From Deltaproteobacteria bacterium (lineage in GTDB: Bacteria > Myxococcota_A > UBA9160 > UBA4427), in contig PBFW01000009.1 in NCBI GenBank assembly GCA_002719955.1, forward strand, positions 30,996 to 94,995: DNA of 64,000 nt. The letters run 5' to 3'. Shown piece by piece: positions 54,430-64,000 of the stretch. Numbering within the stretch: position 1 is the first letter of the stretch; every line of letters starts with the position of its first letter. The notes below the pieces were generated by a model that was given only the letters and a program-made list of their open reading frames with translations, was not told where the DNA came from and searched no databases. Made by a program: the position numbers and the translations under genes.

Positions 54430-55596
54430 TCAATCGTGCCTCCGCTCGAAACGTGTCAGCCAGGGATCGCCGATCTCGTTGGCCGCCAGCTCCTTCACCT
54501 CTTCGAAAGCAATGTCGAAGCGCTCCACATCGGACGGCGCGAGTTCGGGGGTTCCGGGTGCGACCCGTGCGCTCGAGATCACGCCCTCGCGATAGAGTGC
54601 TTGCTTCAAGCAAGCGAGGGTACGCTTTCCACTCGCGGCCACCGTACGGTCGCGAAAGGCATCGACGACGCGCTGCGCGCTTTCCATGCGCTCTTCGTCA
54701 CCCGCGCGACAGACCTGCCAGGCCCAGGCCCACTCCCGCGGCAGAGCATTCGCGGGGCCAGAGACGACGCCGACGGGCATCCCGCCCGCGCGACGCCAAC
54801 GATCCCAATGTTCTCGAATCGTGCCGAACATGCCGTGATAGGGGCGGTAGATGTCGAAGATCAGCTTCGCATTTCCGACGTAGATTCCGAACTCGCCACG
54901 ATCCTTGAAGCTCTTCGCCGCGCGCGTGTAGTTTCCGAGCACCTTGTTCGACGCCGAGACCTTGATGCCCCGGATGAAATCCAACCGACTCATCGCCTTC
55001 ACCTGCTTCGTGCGGATATGGAGCACGCTCGGATCGATCGCGATATCGGCATTATCGTAGAGAAAGACGGGGATCCGGCGCGGACGGGCGTCGAGCAGAT
55101 CCGCAACGTCACGCAGCACGAAACGCACCGGATCGTCGACGCCCTGAATCGAAAGCGGCGCGAGAACCGCCGCGTCGACACCGCAGTCGACCGCGAATTC
55201 GAGGTTGGCCAGCGTTTCGTGAGCGGTCGGGGCGGTCACACCGGCCCAGTGCTCCACCCCCGCGCTCCCCTCGCGCGAGAGCAAACCGGCGTTCAGCTTC
55301 GAGACCTCTTCGGCGCAGACCCGAATCACGTCCTGTCGCGTGCTGTTATCGATCTTGTCCCACTCACCGGTCGTCCCGGCGGAGAAGATGATATCCGCGC
55401 CGGCTCCGCCCTGGACGACATGACGCACAAGGGCGCGCTGATCCTCTTCGAGAAGACCTGCCTCCTCGTCGAGCACCGTCAATACGGGGACCGATAGTCC
55501 CGGTTTGGGTCTTGATTCCTCGACACTACGAATCGATCCATCCTCCGCGCGCCCATACGCGAGGAGACCATCATAGCGGCTCGGCCTCGGGAGCAC
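54430..55596 (-). CDS. DapA-superfamily aldolase
   Basis: A protein of about 388 residues with the DHDPS/NAL fold. It has FSAGTTGEWDKI (the GTTGE loop), VFLYDN with the conserved Tyr, and the Schiff-base Lys in RGIKVSAS. It is longer than DapA, and the true DapA is encoded at 42870, so a different keto-acid aldolase (for example KDG- or sialic-acid-like) is likely. A GTG at 55596 is the best start after the upstream gene's stop at 55637. Two bases separate its stop from the PfkB-SIS start. Confidence 0.82.
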   Translation of the reverse strand: MLPRPSRYDGLLAYGRAEDGSIRSVEESRPKPGLSVPVLTVLDEEAGLLEEDQRALVRHVVQGGAGADIIFSAGTTGEWDKIDNSTRQDVIRVCAEEVSKLNAGLLSREGSAGVEHWAGVTAPTAHETLANLEFAVDCGVDAAVLAPLSIQGVDDPVRFVLRDVADLLDARPRRIPVFLYDNADIAIDPSVLHIRTKQVKAMSRLDFIRGIKVSASNKVLGNYTRAAKSFKDRGEFGIYVGNAKLIFDIYRPYHGMFGTIREHWDRWRRAGGMPVGVVSGPANALPREWAWAWQVCRAGDEERMESAQRVVDAFRDRTVAASGKRTLACLKQALYREGVISSARVAPGTPELAPSDVERFDIAFEEVKELAANEIGDPWLTRFERRHD

Positions 55597-55636
55597 GTAT
55601 TCCCGGGCGAGAGCCGGCGGGGCGGCGGAATCTTGC

Positions 55637-58113
<2,477 letters not shown>

Positions 58114-58194
58114 TCAAACCTTCACCAGGGGCGCAGACATTTCGAGTCCGGTTCGCGCCCCTCGGGCGGCGCGATGGTAGCAGGCCCAAGCCCT

Positions 58195-59028
58195 CTACTC
58201 CCCGGTTTCACCGCTTCCATCGAGATTCGCCACGACCACGAGCTTGTTATCGGGGCCGAAGAAGCTCAGGGCCTCGATCTCGAAGGCAAGACGCAGATTA
58301 TCCGGGGTCAACACCGACTCCGGCGGCCCTTTGGCCACGATCCCCCCCTGTCCGAACAGGACCACTCGATCGCAGGACCGTGCCGCCAGCGAGAGATCGT
58401 GTGAAACGATCAATGCAGAGCGCCCGGAGCGCGCGAAGGCCCGCACCTCGCGCAGCACCTCGACGCGATGCTTCAGGTCGAGAAACGCCGTCGGCTCGTC
58501 CAGCAGGAGGACGCCGGGATCCTGGACCAGCGCCCGGGCAAAAAGCACGAGCTGGCGCTCACCGCCGGAGAGAGTCGTGATGTCCCGATCTCCCAGATGT
58601 TCGATCCCCAGTCGCGCAAGCGCCGCCCGCGCCAACTCGACATCGTGCTCGCTCTCGAGCCCGACCAGCGGCTGGTGCGGCGCCCGGCCCATCAGAACCA
58701 ATTCGCCGACGCGAAAGGGGAAGGGCACATGGAGGTCCTGCGGCACGAGTGCGATGCAACGCGCGAGTTCACGGCGCGGTATCGACCCAACGGACCGATC
58801 GCCGAGCAACACGCGCCCCGCCCCCGGCGAAAGCGTCGCCGACGCGATCCGCAGAAGGGTCGTCTTCCCGACGCCATTACGCCCGATCAGCCCGACGACC
58901 TGGCCCGGCGGAGCCTCGAAGTCGATGCCTTCCAGCAGGGTTTGCCCAGCGACCTGCGCCGTCACGAATTCGAAGCGAAGCGGCTCGCCGAGAGAGGGCG
59001 AGGCGTGCGTTCTGGTGCGTCCGCTCAT
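58195..59028 (-). CDS. ABC transporter ATPase, BtuD/FecE type
   Basis: A 277-residue ATPase with Walker A GRNGVGKT, the Q-loop QDLHVPFPF, the signature LSGGERQ, Walker B VLLLDEPTAFLD and the switch His in IVSHD. It powers a type II importer with the permease next to it (four-base overlap). The ligand is a metal-chelate such as cobalamin, haem or siderophore, and cannot be decided from the ATPase. Confidence 0.93.
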   Translation of the reverse strand: MSGRTRTHASPSLGEPLRFEFVTAQVAGQTLLEGIDFEAPPGQVVGLIGRNGVGKTTLLRIASATLSPGAGRVLLGDRSVGSIPRRELARCIALVPQDLHVPFPFRVGELVLMGRAPHQPLVGLESEHDVELARAALARLGIEHLGDRDITTLSGGERQLVLFARALVQDPGVLLLDEPTAFLDLKHRVEVLREVRAFARSGRSALIVSHDLSLAARSCDRVVLFGQGGIVAKGPPESVLTPDNLRLAFEIEALSFFGPDNKLVVVANLDGSGETGE

Positions 59029-60056
59029 GCCAGCGGCGCCTGGGACTGGGATCGTCGCAGCAGATAGATGAAAAGCGGTCCACCCACGAGCGCCGTCACC
59101 GCGCCGACCGGAAGCTCACGCCCGTCGAGGAGGGTTCGGGCCAGCGTGTCCGAGAGCACGAGAAAGCCCGCGCCGGTCAGCGCCGTCGCCGGGATCAACA
59201 CCCGGTGATCACTGCCGACCACCAGGCGGAGCGTGTGCGGGACGATCAGGCCCACGAAGCCGATCAGGCCCGACACCGCGACCGCCGCGCCCACCATGAG
59301 CGAGGTCACGACGAGGAGCCAGCGACGATGAGATTCGACGGGCACGCCGAGATGCGAAGCGGTCTCGTCTCCCAGCGCAAGCAGGTTCAAACTTCGCGAG
59401 AGCACACAGGCGGTCGCCAATCCCAGCCCGACACTGGCCGCTACGATCGCAGCGGCGTCGATCTCGACCGCCGAAAGATGACCGATCAGCCACAGGAAAA
59501 TTCGCGAACCCTCGAAGAAGCCCGCCACCGACGCAAGAAATACGATGCCCGCCGACGCAAAGGCGTTGAATACGACGCCGGTGAGCAACAAGCCCGTCGA
59601 CGAGTGGCCTCCACGACCTCCCGAAACCCAGTAGAGGAGCACCGTCGCAAAGAGCCCGCCCGCGAAGGCCGCGAAGGGCACCGCCTGGGTCGTGAGCGAG
59701 AGGAACTTGCCGAGCGCGAGTACGGCGATCGCCGCGAGCGCAGCACCGCCCGACACCCCTAATACGTAGGGATCCGCGAGCGGATTTCGCAGGAGGGCCT
59801 GAAAGACTGCGCCCGCCGTCGCGAGGGCCGCACCGACGAGCAGCCCGAGAACGACCCTCGGGAACCGAACGCCCAACACGATATCGCGCGTCACCGGATC
59901 GATGGTCGTGTCACCGGCATTGAAAAGAAGCTGTGCGACCTCGCCCATGCCGACGCTCGAAGGGCCGGTCGCGAGCGCCCACAGCGCGATCAGGAGCAGG
60001 GCTCCCGTCAATATCCCGAGAACGCTCAGCAAGCGTATCACCGAGAGACGGATCAC
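59025..60056 (-). CDS. FecCD-family ABC permease (BtuC-like)
   Basis: A 343-residue protein with about ten membrane segments and the FecCD blocks GVRFPRVVLGLLVGAALATAGAVFQ, RNPLADPYVLGVSGGAALAA and FVGLIVPHTLRL, the coupling-helix Gly. It forms the channel for a cobalamin/iron-chelate importer. Coupled by four-base overlaps to both the binding-protein gene upstream and the ATPase gene downstream. Confidence 0.94.
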   Translation of the reverse strand: MIRLSVIRLLSVLGILTGALLLIALWALATGPSSVGMGEVAQLLFNAGDTTIDPVTRDIVLGVRFPRVVLGLLVGAALATAGAVFQALLRNPLADPYVLGVSGGAALAAIAVLALGKFLSLTTQAVPFAAFAGGLFATVLLYWVSGGRGGHSSTGLLLTGVVFNAFASAGIVFLASVAGFFEGSRIFLWLIGHLSAVEIDAAAIVAASVGLGLATACVLSRSLNLLALGDETASHLGVPVESHRRWLLVVTSLMVGAAVAVSGLIGFVGLIVPHTLRLVVGSDHRVLIPATALTGAGFLVLSDTLARTLLDGRELPVGAVTALVGGPLFIYLLRRSQSQAPLA

Positions 60057-61096
60057 GGGACCACGACCCCTCGGATGACGTCGCGCGCTTCAGCGCCCAG
60101 GAATGCTCCTGGCCTAACGAATTCGGATACGCACCCCACAGAAGAGCTTGCCGCCCCCTCCGTCAGCGCGGTGTCGATCGCAGCAACGATCTCCTCTCCG
60201 TGAACAAGGGCCGCGAGTTCACGTAGAGCCACATCCAGATCCGGCCCGGGCAAGCTCACCCGGCTCGCCTCGACCGTCCGCACACCCCCCTCCATGACCG
60301 CGGGAAGGCTCGGCCAGCGCGACCAGAAGGCGGTCGCGCGTTCGGCCCCCGGCGTCATGTCGAGCAGCAGCTCCGGCCGCGCAGAGATCAACCATTCGAT
60401 CGATCCACGCGGATACCCCGGCGCCAGGTCGCGGCCCAGGTTTCGGGCCCCCACCGCCTCCAGCATCTCGTCCAGGAAGGTCTCCCCCCCGACGAGATAG
60501 AGGGGCGAGCGATCGATGATCGCGAGCGCCGCGGGCCGTGTTCGTCCCAGCGTCGCTCTCACGACCGCTCGACGCATCGCCAGAATCGCTTCGATCCGCG
60601 ACGCGGCCTCGCACTCGCGGTCGAGCAAGCGTCCCAGCCGGTCGATATTCTCGAGAACCTGGTCGAGTCGTTCGTTCCGATAAACCTCGACCTCGAGCCC
60701 GAGACGCTCGAGCCGCTCGGCGTGACTCTGCTGATCGACTCCCGCCACGATCAGAACTCGATCCGGATGCAGCGCGACGACCGCCTCGAGGCTCGGATCG
60801 AAGAGTCCGCCCATCTTTGGAAGACCAACGGCCTCCGGCAATACCTTCACGGAATAATCGTCCACCCCGACCAGCGTATCCCCGGCACCCAACCGAAACA
60901 CGATCGCCGTCAGCGACGGGTTGAGCGAGATCAGGCGCGGCGCTCGGTCGAGCTCCGCCGCCATCGCGAGCGCGCAGGGCGCGATCACGCAGAGCGCGGT
61001 CACGAACTCCGGGACCCACCGGGACCGGAACGGAGCGACGAGCGAGCCGGCCCGCCCAGGCAGGATCGACCTGAACGGAAGGAGCCCTCGCCTCAT
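60053..61096 (-). CDS. Periplasmic binding protein of an ABC importer (BtuF-like)
   Basis: A 347-residue protein with an N-terminal signal region (about 20-46, ending LAMA) and the class III binding fold typical of BtuF, shown by PRLISLNPSLTAIVFRLGAGDTLVGVDDYS and GGLFDPSLEAVVALHPDRVLI. The gene order binding protein, permease, ATPase with overlapping stops is that of btuF-btuC-btuD-type operons. No cobalamin riboswitch is seen upstream. The ATG at 61096 is the closest to the signal peptide; one 42 bases upstream is also possible. Confidence 0.87.
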   Translation of the reverse strand: MRRGLLPFRSILPGRAGSLVAPFRSRWVPEFVTALCVIAPCALAMAAELDRAPRLISLNPSLTAIVFRLGAGDTLVGVDDYSVKVLPEAVGLPKMGGLFDPSLEAVVALHPDRVLIVAGVDQQSHAERLERLGLEVEVYRNERLDQVLENIDRLGRLLDRECEAASRIEAILAMRRAVVRATLGRTRPAALAIIDRSPLYLVGGETFLDEMLEAVGARNLGRDLAPGYPRGSIEWLISARPELLLDMTPGAERATAFWSRWPSLPAVMEGGVRTVEASRVSLPGPDLDVALRELAALVHGEEIVAAIDTALTEGAASSSVGCVSEFVRPGAFLGAEARDVIRGVVVP

Positions 61097-61206
61097 CCCC
61101 TCGAACCTGCTCGGCCTTCCCGGTCGATGCCTGCGCATCCCATGATATTCACCGCGCACGCCCAGCCCTGGGCCCCATCGTTGCAACGAACTCCCCGGAA
61201 TCGACA

Positions 61207-61261
61207 CTCGACCCATCCTCGACCCACCCTCGGCTCATCGTCGGCCCGTCCTCGGCCCATC
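61207..61261. repeat. Five imperfect 11-bp tandem repeats
   Basis: Five consecutive copies: CTCGACCCATC, CTCGACCCACC, CTCGGCTCATC, GTCGGCCCGTC and CTCGGCCCATC. They lie between the ComEA-like gene and the btuF-like gene, in the presumed upstream region of the importer operon. The 11-bp period, one helical turn, could place sites on one DNA face, but no factor is known. Confidence 0.75.
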
Positions 61262-61355
61262 ATAGGCGCCGACCGGCCCTTCGCTTCCACGCTCCGCGTC
61301 GGCCCGAGAATCGACAGGCGGACCGGGATCCCGCGGACCCCGGCCCGCCCCTCGA

Positions 61356-61715
61356 TCATTTCTTGGCCGTGCGCGTGCTCTTTCGAGACTGGGCATCCAG
61401 CTTCAGCAGGGGCTGCAACCTCGCCGCCAACGAAGGCCCAATTCCCCGAACCGTTTCGAGCTCCTCCATCGACTGGAAGCCGCCGCGGGCTTCTCGCACC
61501 GCCAGGATCGCAGCCGCCTTGACCTCCCCGATCCCGGGCAATGCCTCGAGCTGTTCCGCTGTCGCTTGGTTCAGATCGAGTGGCGCCCGAGCACTCTCGG
61601 CCTCGCCTTGCGCGACCCCCGAAACGAGAAGAAGACCGAGCATCAGAAATGCGAACGCGTTCTGCAATCCTTTCGAATGTCCACAGTTCGCGGACAGATC
61701 CAACTTTGATGACAT
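61356..61715 (-). CDS. Helix-hairpin-helix (ComEA-like) protein
   Basis: A 119-residue protein with an N-terminal hydrophobic signal/anchor (18-37) and two helix-hairpin-helix motifs (46-105): LDLNQATAEQLEALPGIGEVKAAAIL and then EELETVRGIGPSLAARL. These resemble ComEA DNA-binding domains. It may bind DNA outside the inner membrane during uptake. The basic tail (SRKSTRTAKK) fits. The polyprenyl synthase gene is 78 bases upstream. Confidence 0.86.
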   Translation of the reverse strand: MSSKLDLSANCGHSKGLQNAFAFLMLGLLLVSGVAQGEAESARAPLDLNQATAEQLEALPGIGEVKAAAILAVREARGGFQSMEELETVRGIGPSLAARLQPLLKLDAQSRKSTRTAKK

Positions 61716-61793
61716 TGATTCGAACTCCCCGGGACCTGGGGCGAAACGAGAGGGGTCGAGGCGATCAGATGGATCGGAAGTGGTCCCCTCGAC

Positions 61794-62882
61794 CTAGCGA
61801 TCGCGAGCGATCGCAAATTCGGCTGAAGCGCGAAGCGCAGTCTTGGCCGGACCCTCGGGAAAGGGCGCGATCGCTTCGAGCGCCTTGGCGATATGCTCCT
61901 CCGCTCGGCGCTGGGCATCGACCAACCCGCGATGGCTCGTCACCAGCTCGACGACGGGGCCGAATGCGAGGTCCGGCGAATCGAAGGGCGCCATCCCGCC
62001 ATGCTCATCCGCCACCCGCGCGGCGCCCTTCAAGACACTCGCGACGTGATCCCGCTCGCCCACTCGACAGCGCTTGAGCGTCAGGATCAGGGGCAGCGTG
62101 ATCTTGCCTTCGCGCAGGTCGGCAAAGGGTTGCTTCCCAAGCTCGTCCAGCTCCGCATCGTAATCGAGGCAATCGTCTCGCAATTGGAATGCGAGCCCGA
62201 GCTGGCGACCGTATTCGCAGATCCGGTTGCGTTCGTTGCGCGTGACGCCGCCGAGCAGCGATCCGATCTCGCAACAGTTCGAGAGCAGGGTCGCGCTCTT
62301 TCGCTCGATCACGTCGTAGTAATGGGCCTCGGTGACATCGACATCGAAACTTCGTTCGAGTTGCAGCAGCTCACCCTCGGCCATCAGCCGGATCGTGTTC
62401 GCATAGCTCTCGACGATCGCGAGGTTTCCATCTTCGACGATGATCGACGACGCGCGCGCATAGAAGAAATCACCCGCCAGCACCGCTCGACGATTGCCCC
62501 AGATCGCATTCGCGGAAGGCCGACCACGACGAACCTCCGCGAGATCGACGATATCGTCGTGAACCAGCGTGGCGGTGTGAAGGAGTTCGAGAGCGGCGGC
62601 CAACTCGATTCGGCGCGGCCCCGTATACCCGCAGAGCTCTGCCGCGAGCAACACGAGGGCCGGACGCAATCGCTTGCCACCCGACGAAAGCAGATGGGTC
62701 CCCAGGACGCCGATCAGTTCCGCCTTCGACTCGACGGTGTCGCGCAGAGCGGCCTCGACCAGCTCCATCTGGGGCGCGATCCGCGCAAAAACCTGTCCGA
62801 TGCTCTCCTGGACAGCCGCGGCCGATAATTTCTCTGATCCATCCGGGGATCGCTTCGTGTCGTTGGGCGGGGGGGCTTCCAT
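61794..62882 (-). CDS. Long-chain polyprenyl diphosphate synthase
   Basis: A 362-residue trans-prenyltransferase. The first Asp-rich motif is LVHDDIVD (Asp109, Asp110, Asp113) and the second is LRDDCLD (Asp236, Asp237, Asp240), with GGKRLRP at 68-74. It condenses isopentenyl diphosphate into a long chain, probably the octaprenyl- or nonaprenyl-type tail of a quinone. Chain length cannot be read reliably. The start at 62882 is assigned with modest confidence. Confidence 0.92.
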   Translation of the reverse strand: MEAPPPNDTKRSPDGSEKLSAAAVQESIGQVFARIAPQMELVEAALRDTVESKAELIGVLGTHLLSSGGKRLRPALVLLAAELCGYTGPRRIELAAALELLHTATLVHDDIVDLAEVRRGRPSANAIWGNRRAVLAGDFFYARASSIIVEDGNLAIVESYANTIRLMAEGELLQLERSFDVDVTEAHYYDVIERKSATLLSNCCEIGSLLGGVTRNERNRICEYGRQLGLAFQLRDDCLDYDAELDELGKQPFADLREGKITLPLILTLKRCRVGERDHVASVLKGAARVADEHGGMAPFDSPDLAFGPVVELVTSHRGLVDAQRRAEEHIAKALEAIAPFPEGPAKTALRASAEFAIARDR

Positions 62883-63022
62883 CTCGGCACCTTAGCCGCA
62901 CGATTCTTTGATGTCAAAGAAAAGAATCTCCAAAAACACTTCAAATTCGGGTGTTTACCGGCGTTCACCTCAAGTCTGTCGAGGGCCCCCAAACGCGAGT
63001 CCGGGCCGCGGCCACCAAACCC

Positions 63023-64000
63023 TCAGAGGCCGCCCTCGATACCGTTGCGCTCCAACCAGTCCACCGCCTGCGCCACCTCTTCTATGGGAATGAGTTCGCA
63101 ATTCGACATTTTCCGGCCTCGGACCGCCTTGCGGCCGGATCCCTGCGTACCCCGTTCGAGATCTTCGCGATGACACACGGCGGGCACCAGGAGCCGACGA
63201 AATCCCAACCGCTCCGCCTCAGCGACCCGCAGTTCGACCCGCGAGACACGCCTCACCTCGCCGCCCAGACCGATCTCCCCGACCGCGGCCGTATCCGCCG
63301 GCACCGCGCGGTCGAGCCGACTCGATGCAATCGCCAATGCGATTCCGAGATCCGCCGCAGGTTCCGCGACCCGAACACCACCGGCGGCCTTCGCGTACAC
63401 ATCCTGGGAGAGGAGATCGATGCGACTGCGCCGATCCAACACCGCCAACAGCAAGGCGACCCGCGCGTCCTCGAGCCCGAGCGTCGTCCGACGCGGCGTG
63501 CCGTAGGGGGCCGGCGCGACCAGCGCCTGCAATTCGACGAGCATCGGTCGCGAGCCCTCGAGCATCGGAATCACGCAGCTGCCCGGAGCGCGCGTGCTCC
63601 GCTCTTCGAGAAAGAGTTCACTCGGATTCACTACGGCTTCGAGCCCGCCGCTCGCCATCGTGAGCACCCCGATCTCCTGAGTCGACCCGAACCGATTCTT
63701 CGACGCACGCAGCAACCGGAACGCGTGCGACCGATCACCCTCGAAAGTCAGTACGACATCCACGAGATGTTCCAGCACACGCGGGCCCGCGAGACTCCCA
63801 TCCTTCGTCACATGGCCGATCAGCAGCAGCACCGAACCGGCCTTCTTGGCCGTCGCGGCCAACTGCGAAGCAGATTCGCGAACCTGCGCCACCGAACCCG
63901 CCGATGATTCGATCGCATCGGTCTGAATCGTCTGGATCGAATCGACCACTACGAAGGAGGGGGCGAGCTCCTTCCAGGGATCCGCCAGCGCCTCGACCCG
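63023..64000 (-). CDS. radA: DNA repair protein RadA, C-terminal part (5' end outside window)
   Basis: The reading frame enters from the window edge with PSFVVVDSIQTIQ (Walker B region), followed by the RadA-specific KNRFG motif, the LLRASKNRFGS segment and the Lon-protease-like C-terminal domain with GEIGLGGEVRRV and AERLGFRRLLVP. RadA is a RecA-like helicase that extends strand exchange. The zinc finger and Walker A region lie beyond the edge. Truncation is by the window only. Confidence 0.95.
   Translation of the reverse strand, partial: RVEALADPWKELAPSFVVVDSIQTIQTDAIESSAGSVAQVRESASQLAATAKKAGSVLLLIGHVTKDGSLAGPRVLEHLVDVVLTFEGDRSHAFRLLRASKNRFGSTQEIGVLTMASGGLEAVVNPSELFLEERSTRAPGSCVIPMLEGSRPMLVELQALVAPAPYGTPRRTTLGLEDARVALLLAVLDRRSRIDLLSQDVYAKAAGGVRVAEPAADLGIALAIASSRLDRAVPADTAAVGEIGLGGEVRRVSRVELRVAEAERLGFRRLLVPAVCHREDLERGTQGSGRKAVRGRKMSNCELIPIEEVAQAVDWLERNGIEGGL

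Noticed and set aside
61207..61261. CRISPR-like array
   Set aside because: The units are 11 bp, directly adjacent and without spacers, so this is a simple tandem repeat.
61097..61355. Possible cobalamin riboswitch upstream of the BtuF-like gene
   Set aside because: I could not find a B12-box-like segment on the transcribed strand. The region instead contains five 11-bp repeats.

Overview
This 64 kb window comes from a GC-rich Gram-negative bacterium. The envelope genes are Gram-negative: a PBP1B-type penicillin-binding protein with a UB2H-like region, a small LptM-type lipoprotein, a TatB/TatC pair, an outer-membrane beta-barrel and a BtuFCD-type importer. The proB-proA-nadD-rsfS order, a plant-type glutamate-cysteine ligase, strong sigma-54 promoters with NtrC-type regulators, and acyl-CoA and epoxide-hydrolase-like enzymes fit a delta-proteobacterial/Myxococcota-like lineage. 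That placement is an inference and no 16S gene is present. It is chromosomal core-type DNA. I saw no insertion sequence, phage module, integron or CRISPR array.

Layout. 1-4700 (+): end of proB, proA, nadD, rsfS, a ComF-type phosphoribosyltransferase and a DUF2059 protein. 4.7-20 kb, mostly minus: a crotonase, a PAS-DHp-receiver protein without an ATPase domain, trxB, a multi-pass membrane protein coupled to a REC-PAS regulator, gshA, a DUF84 NTPase, an M23 peptidase, an M20 peptidase (+), a membrane protein, an aminotransferase and a GNAT enzyme. 20-27.5 kb (+): a signalling block made of a sigma-54 promoter, an AAA+/pseudo-histidine-kinase fusion, an NtrC-type activator, a second sigma-54 promoter driving an HD-GYP regulator plus a PilZ protein, then tatB-tatC. 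27.5-35.6 kb (-): an epoxide-hydrolase-like protein, YceI, a decayed metallophosphoesterase, biotin carboxylase, malic enzyme, acyl-CoA dehydrogenase and an IclR regulator. 36.4-40 kb (-): a divergent LspA-like protein, a TPR lipoprotein and PBP1B. 40.2-44.6 kb (+): argH-lptM-dapF-dapA-dapB, a compact lysine/meso-DAP cluster. 44.7-51 kb: SnoaL-like, PII, a Fis-type regulator with a sigma-54 promoter, a porin with a weaker sigma-54-like site, DUF2064, YgfZ and an NTP transferase. 51-64 kb: a UbiA-like protein, tRNA-Ala(CGC), a PfkB-SIS fusion coupled to a DapA-like aldolase, a LolA-like protein and eno, btuF-btuC-btuD-like genes, a ComEA-like protein, a polyprenyl diphosphate synthase and the 3' part of radA.

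The most unusual part is 20.2-26 kb. Two near-perfect -24/-12 promoters flank an AAA+ module (Walker A Lys replaced by Arg) joined to a histidine-kinase-like region that keeps its phospho-acceptor His but has lost the ATP-binding boxes. A full NtrC-type activator follows, and then a c-di-GMP phosphodiesterase/PilZ pair whose sigma-54 start point lies about two bases before its ATG, implying a leaderless message. Other points worth checking are the PfkB-SIS fusion with its aldolase, the Asn-poor LspA paralogue and the multi-frameshift metallophosphoesterase.
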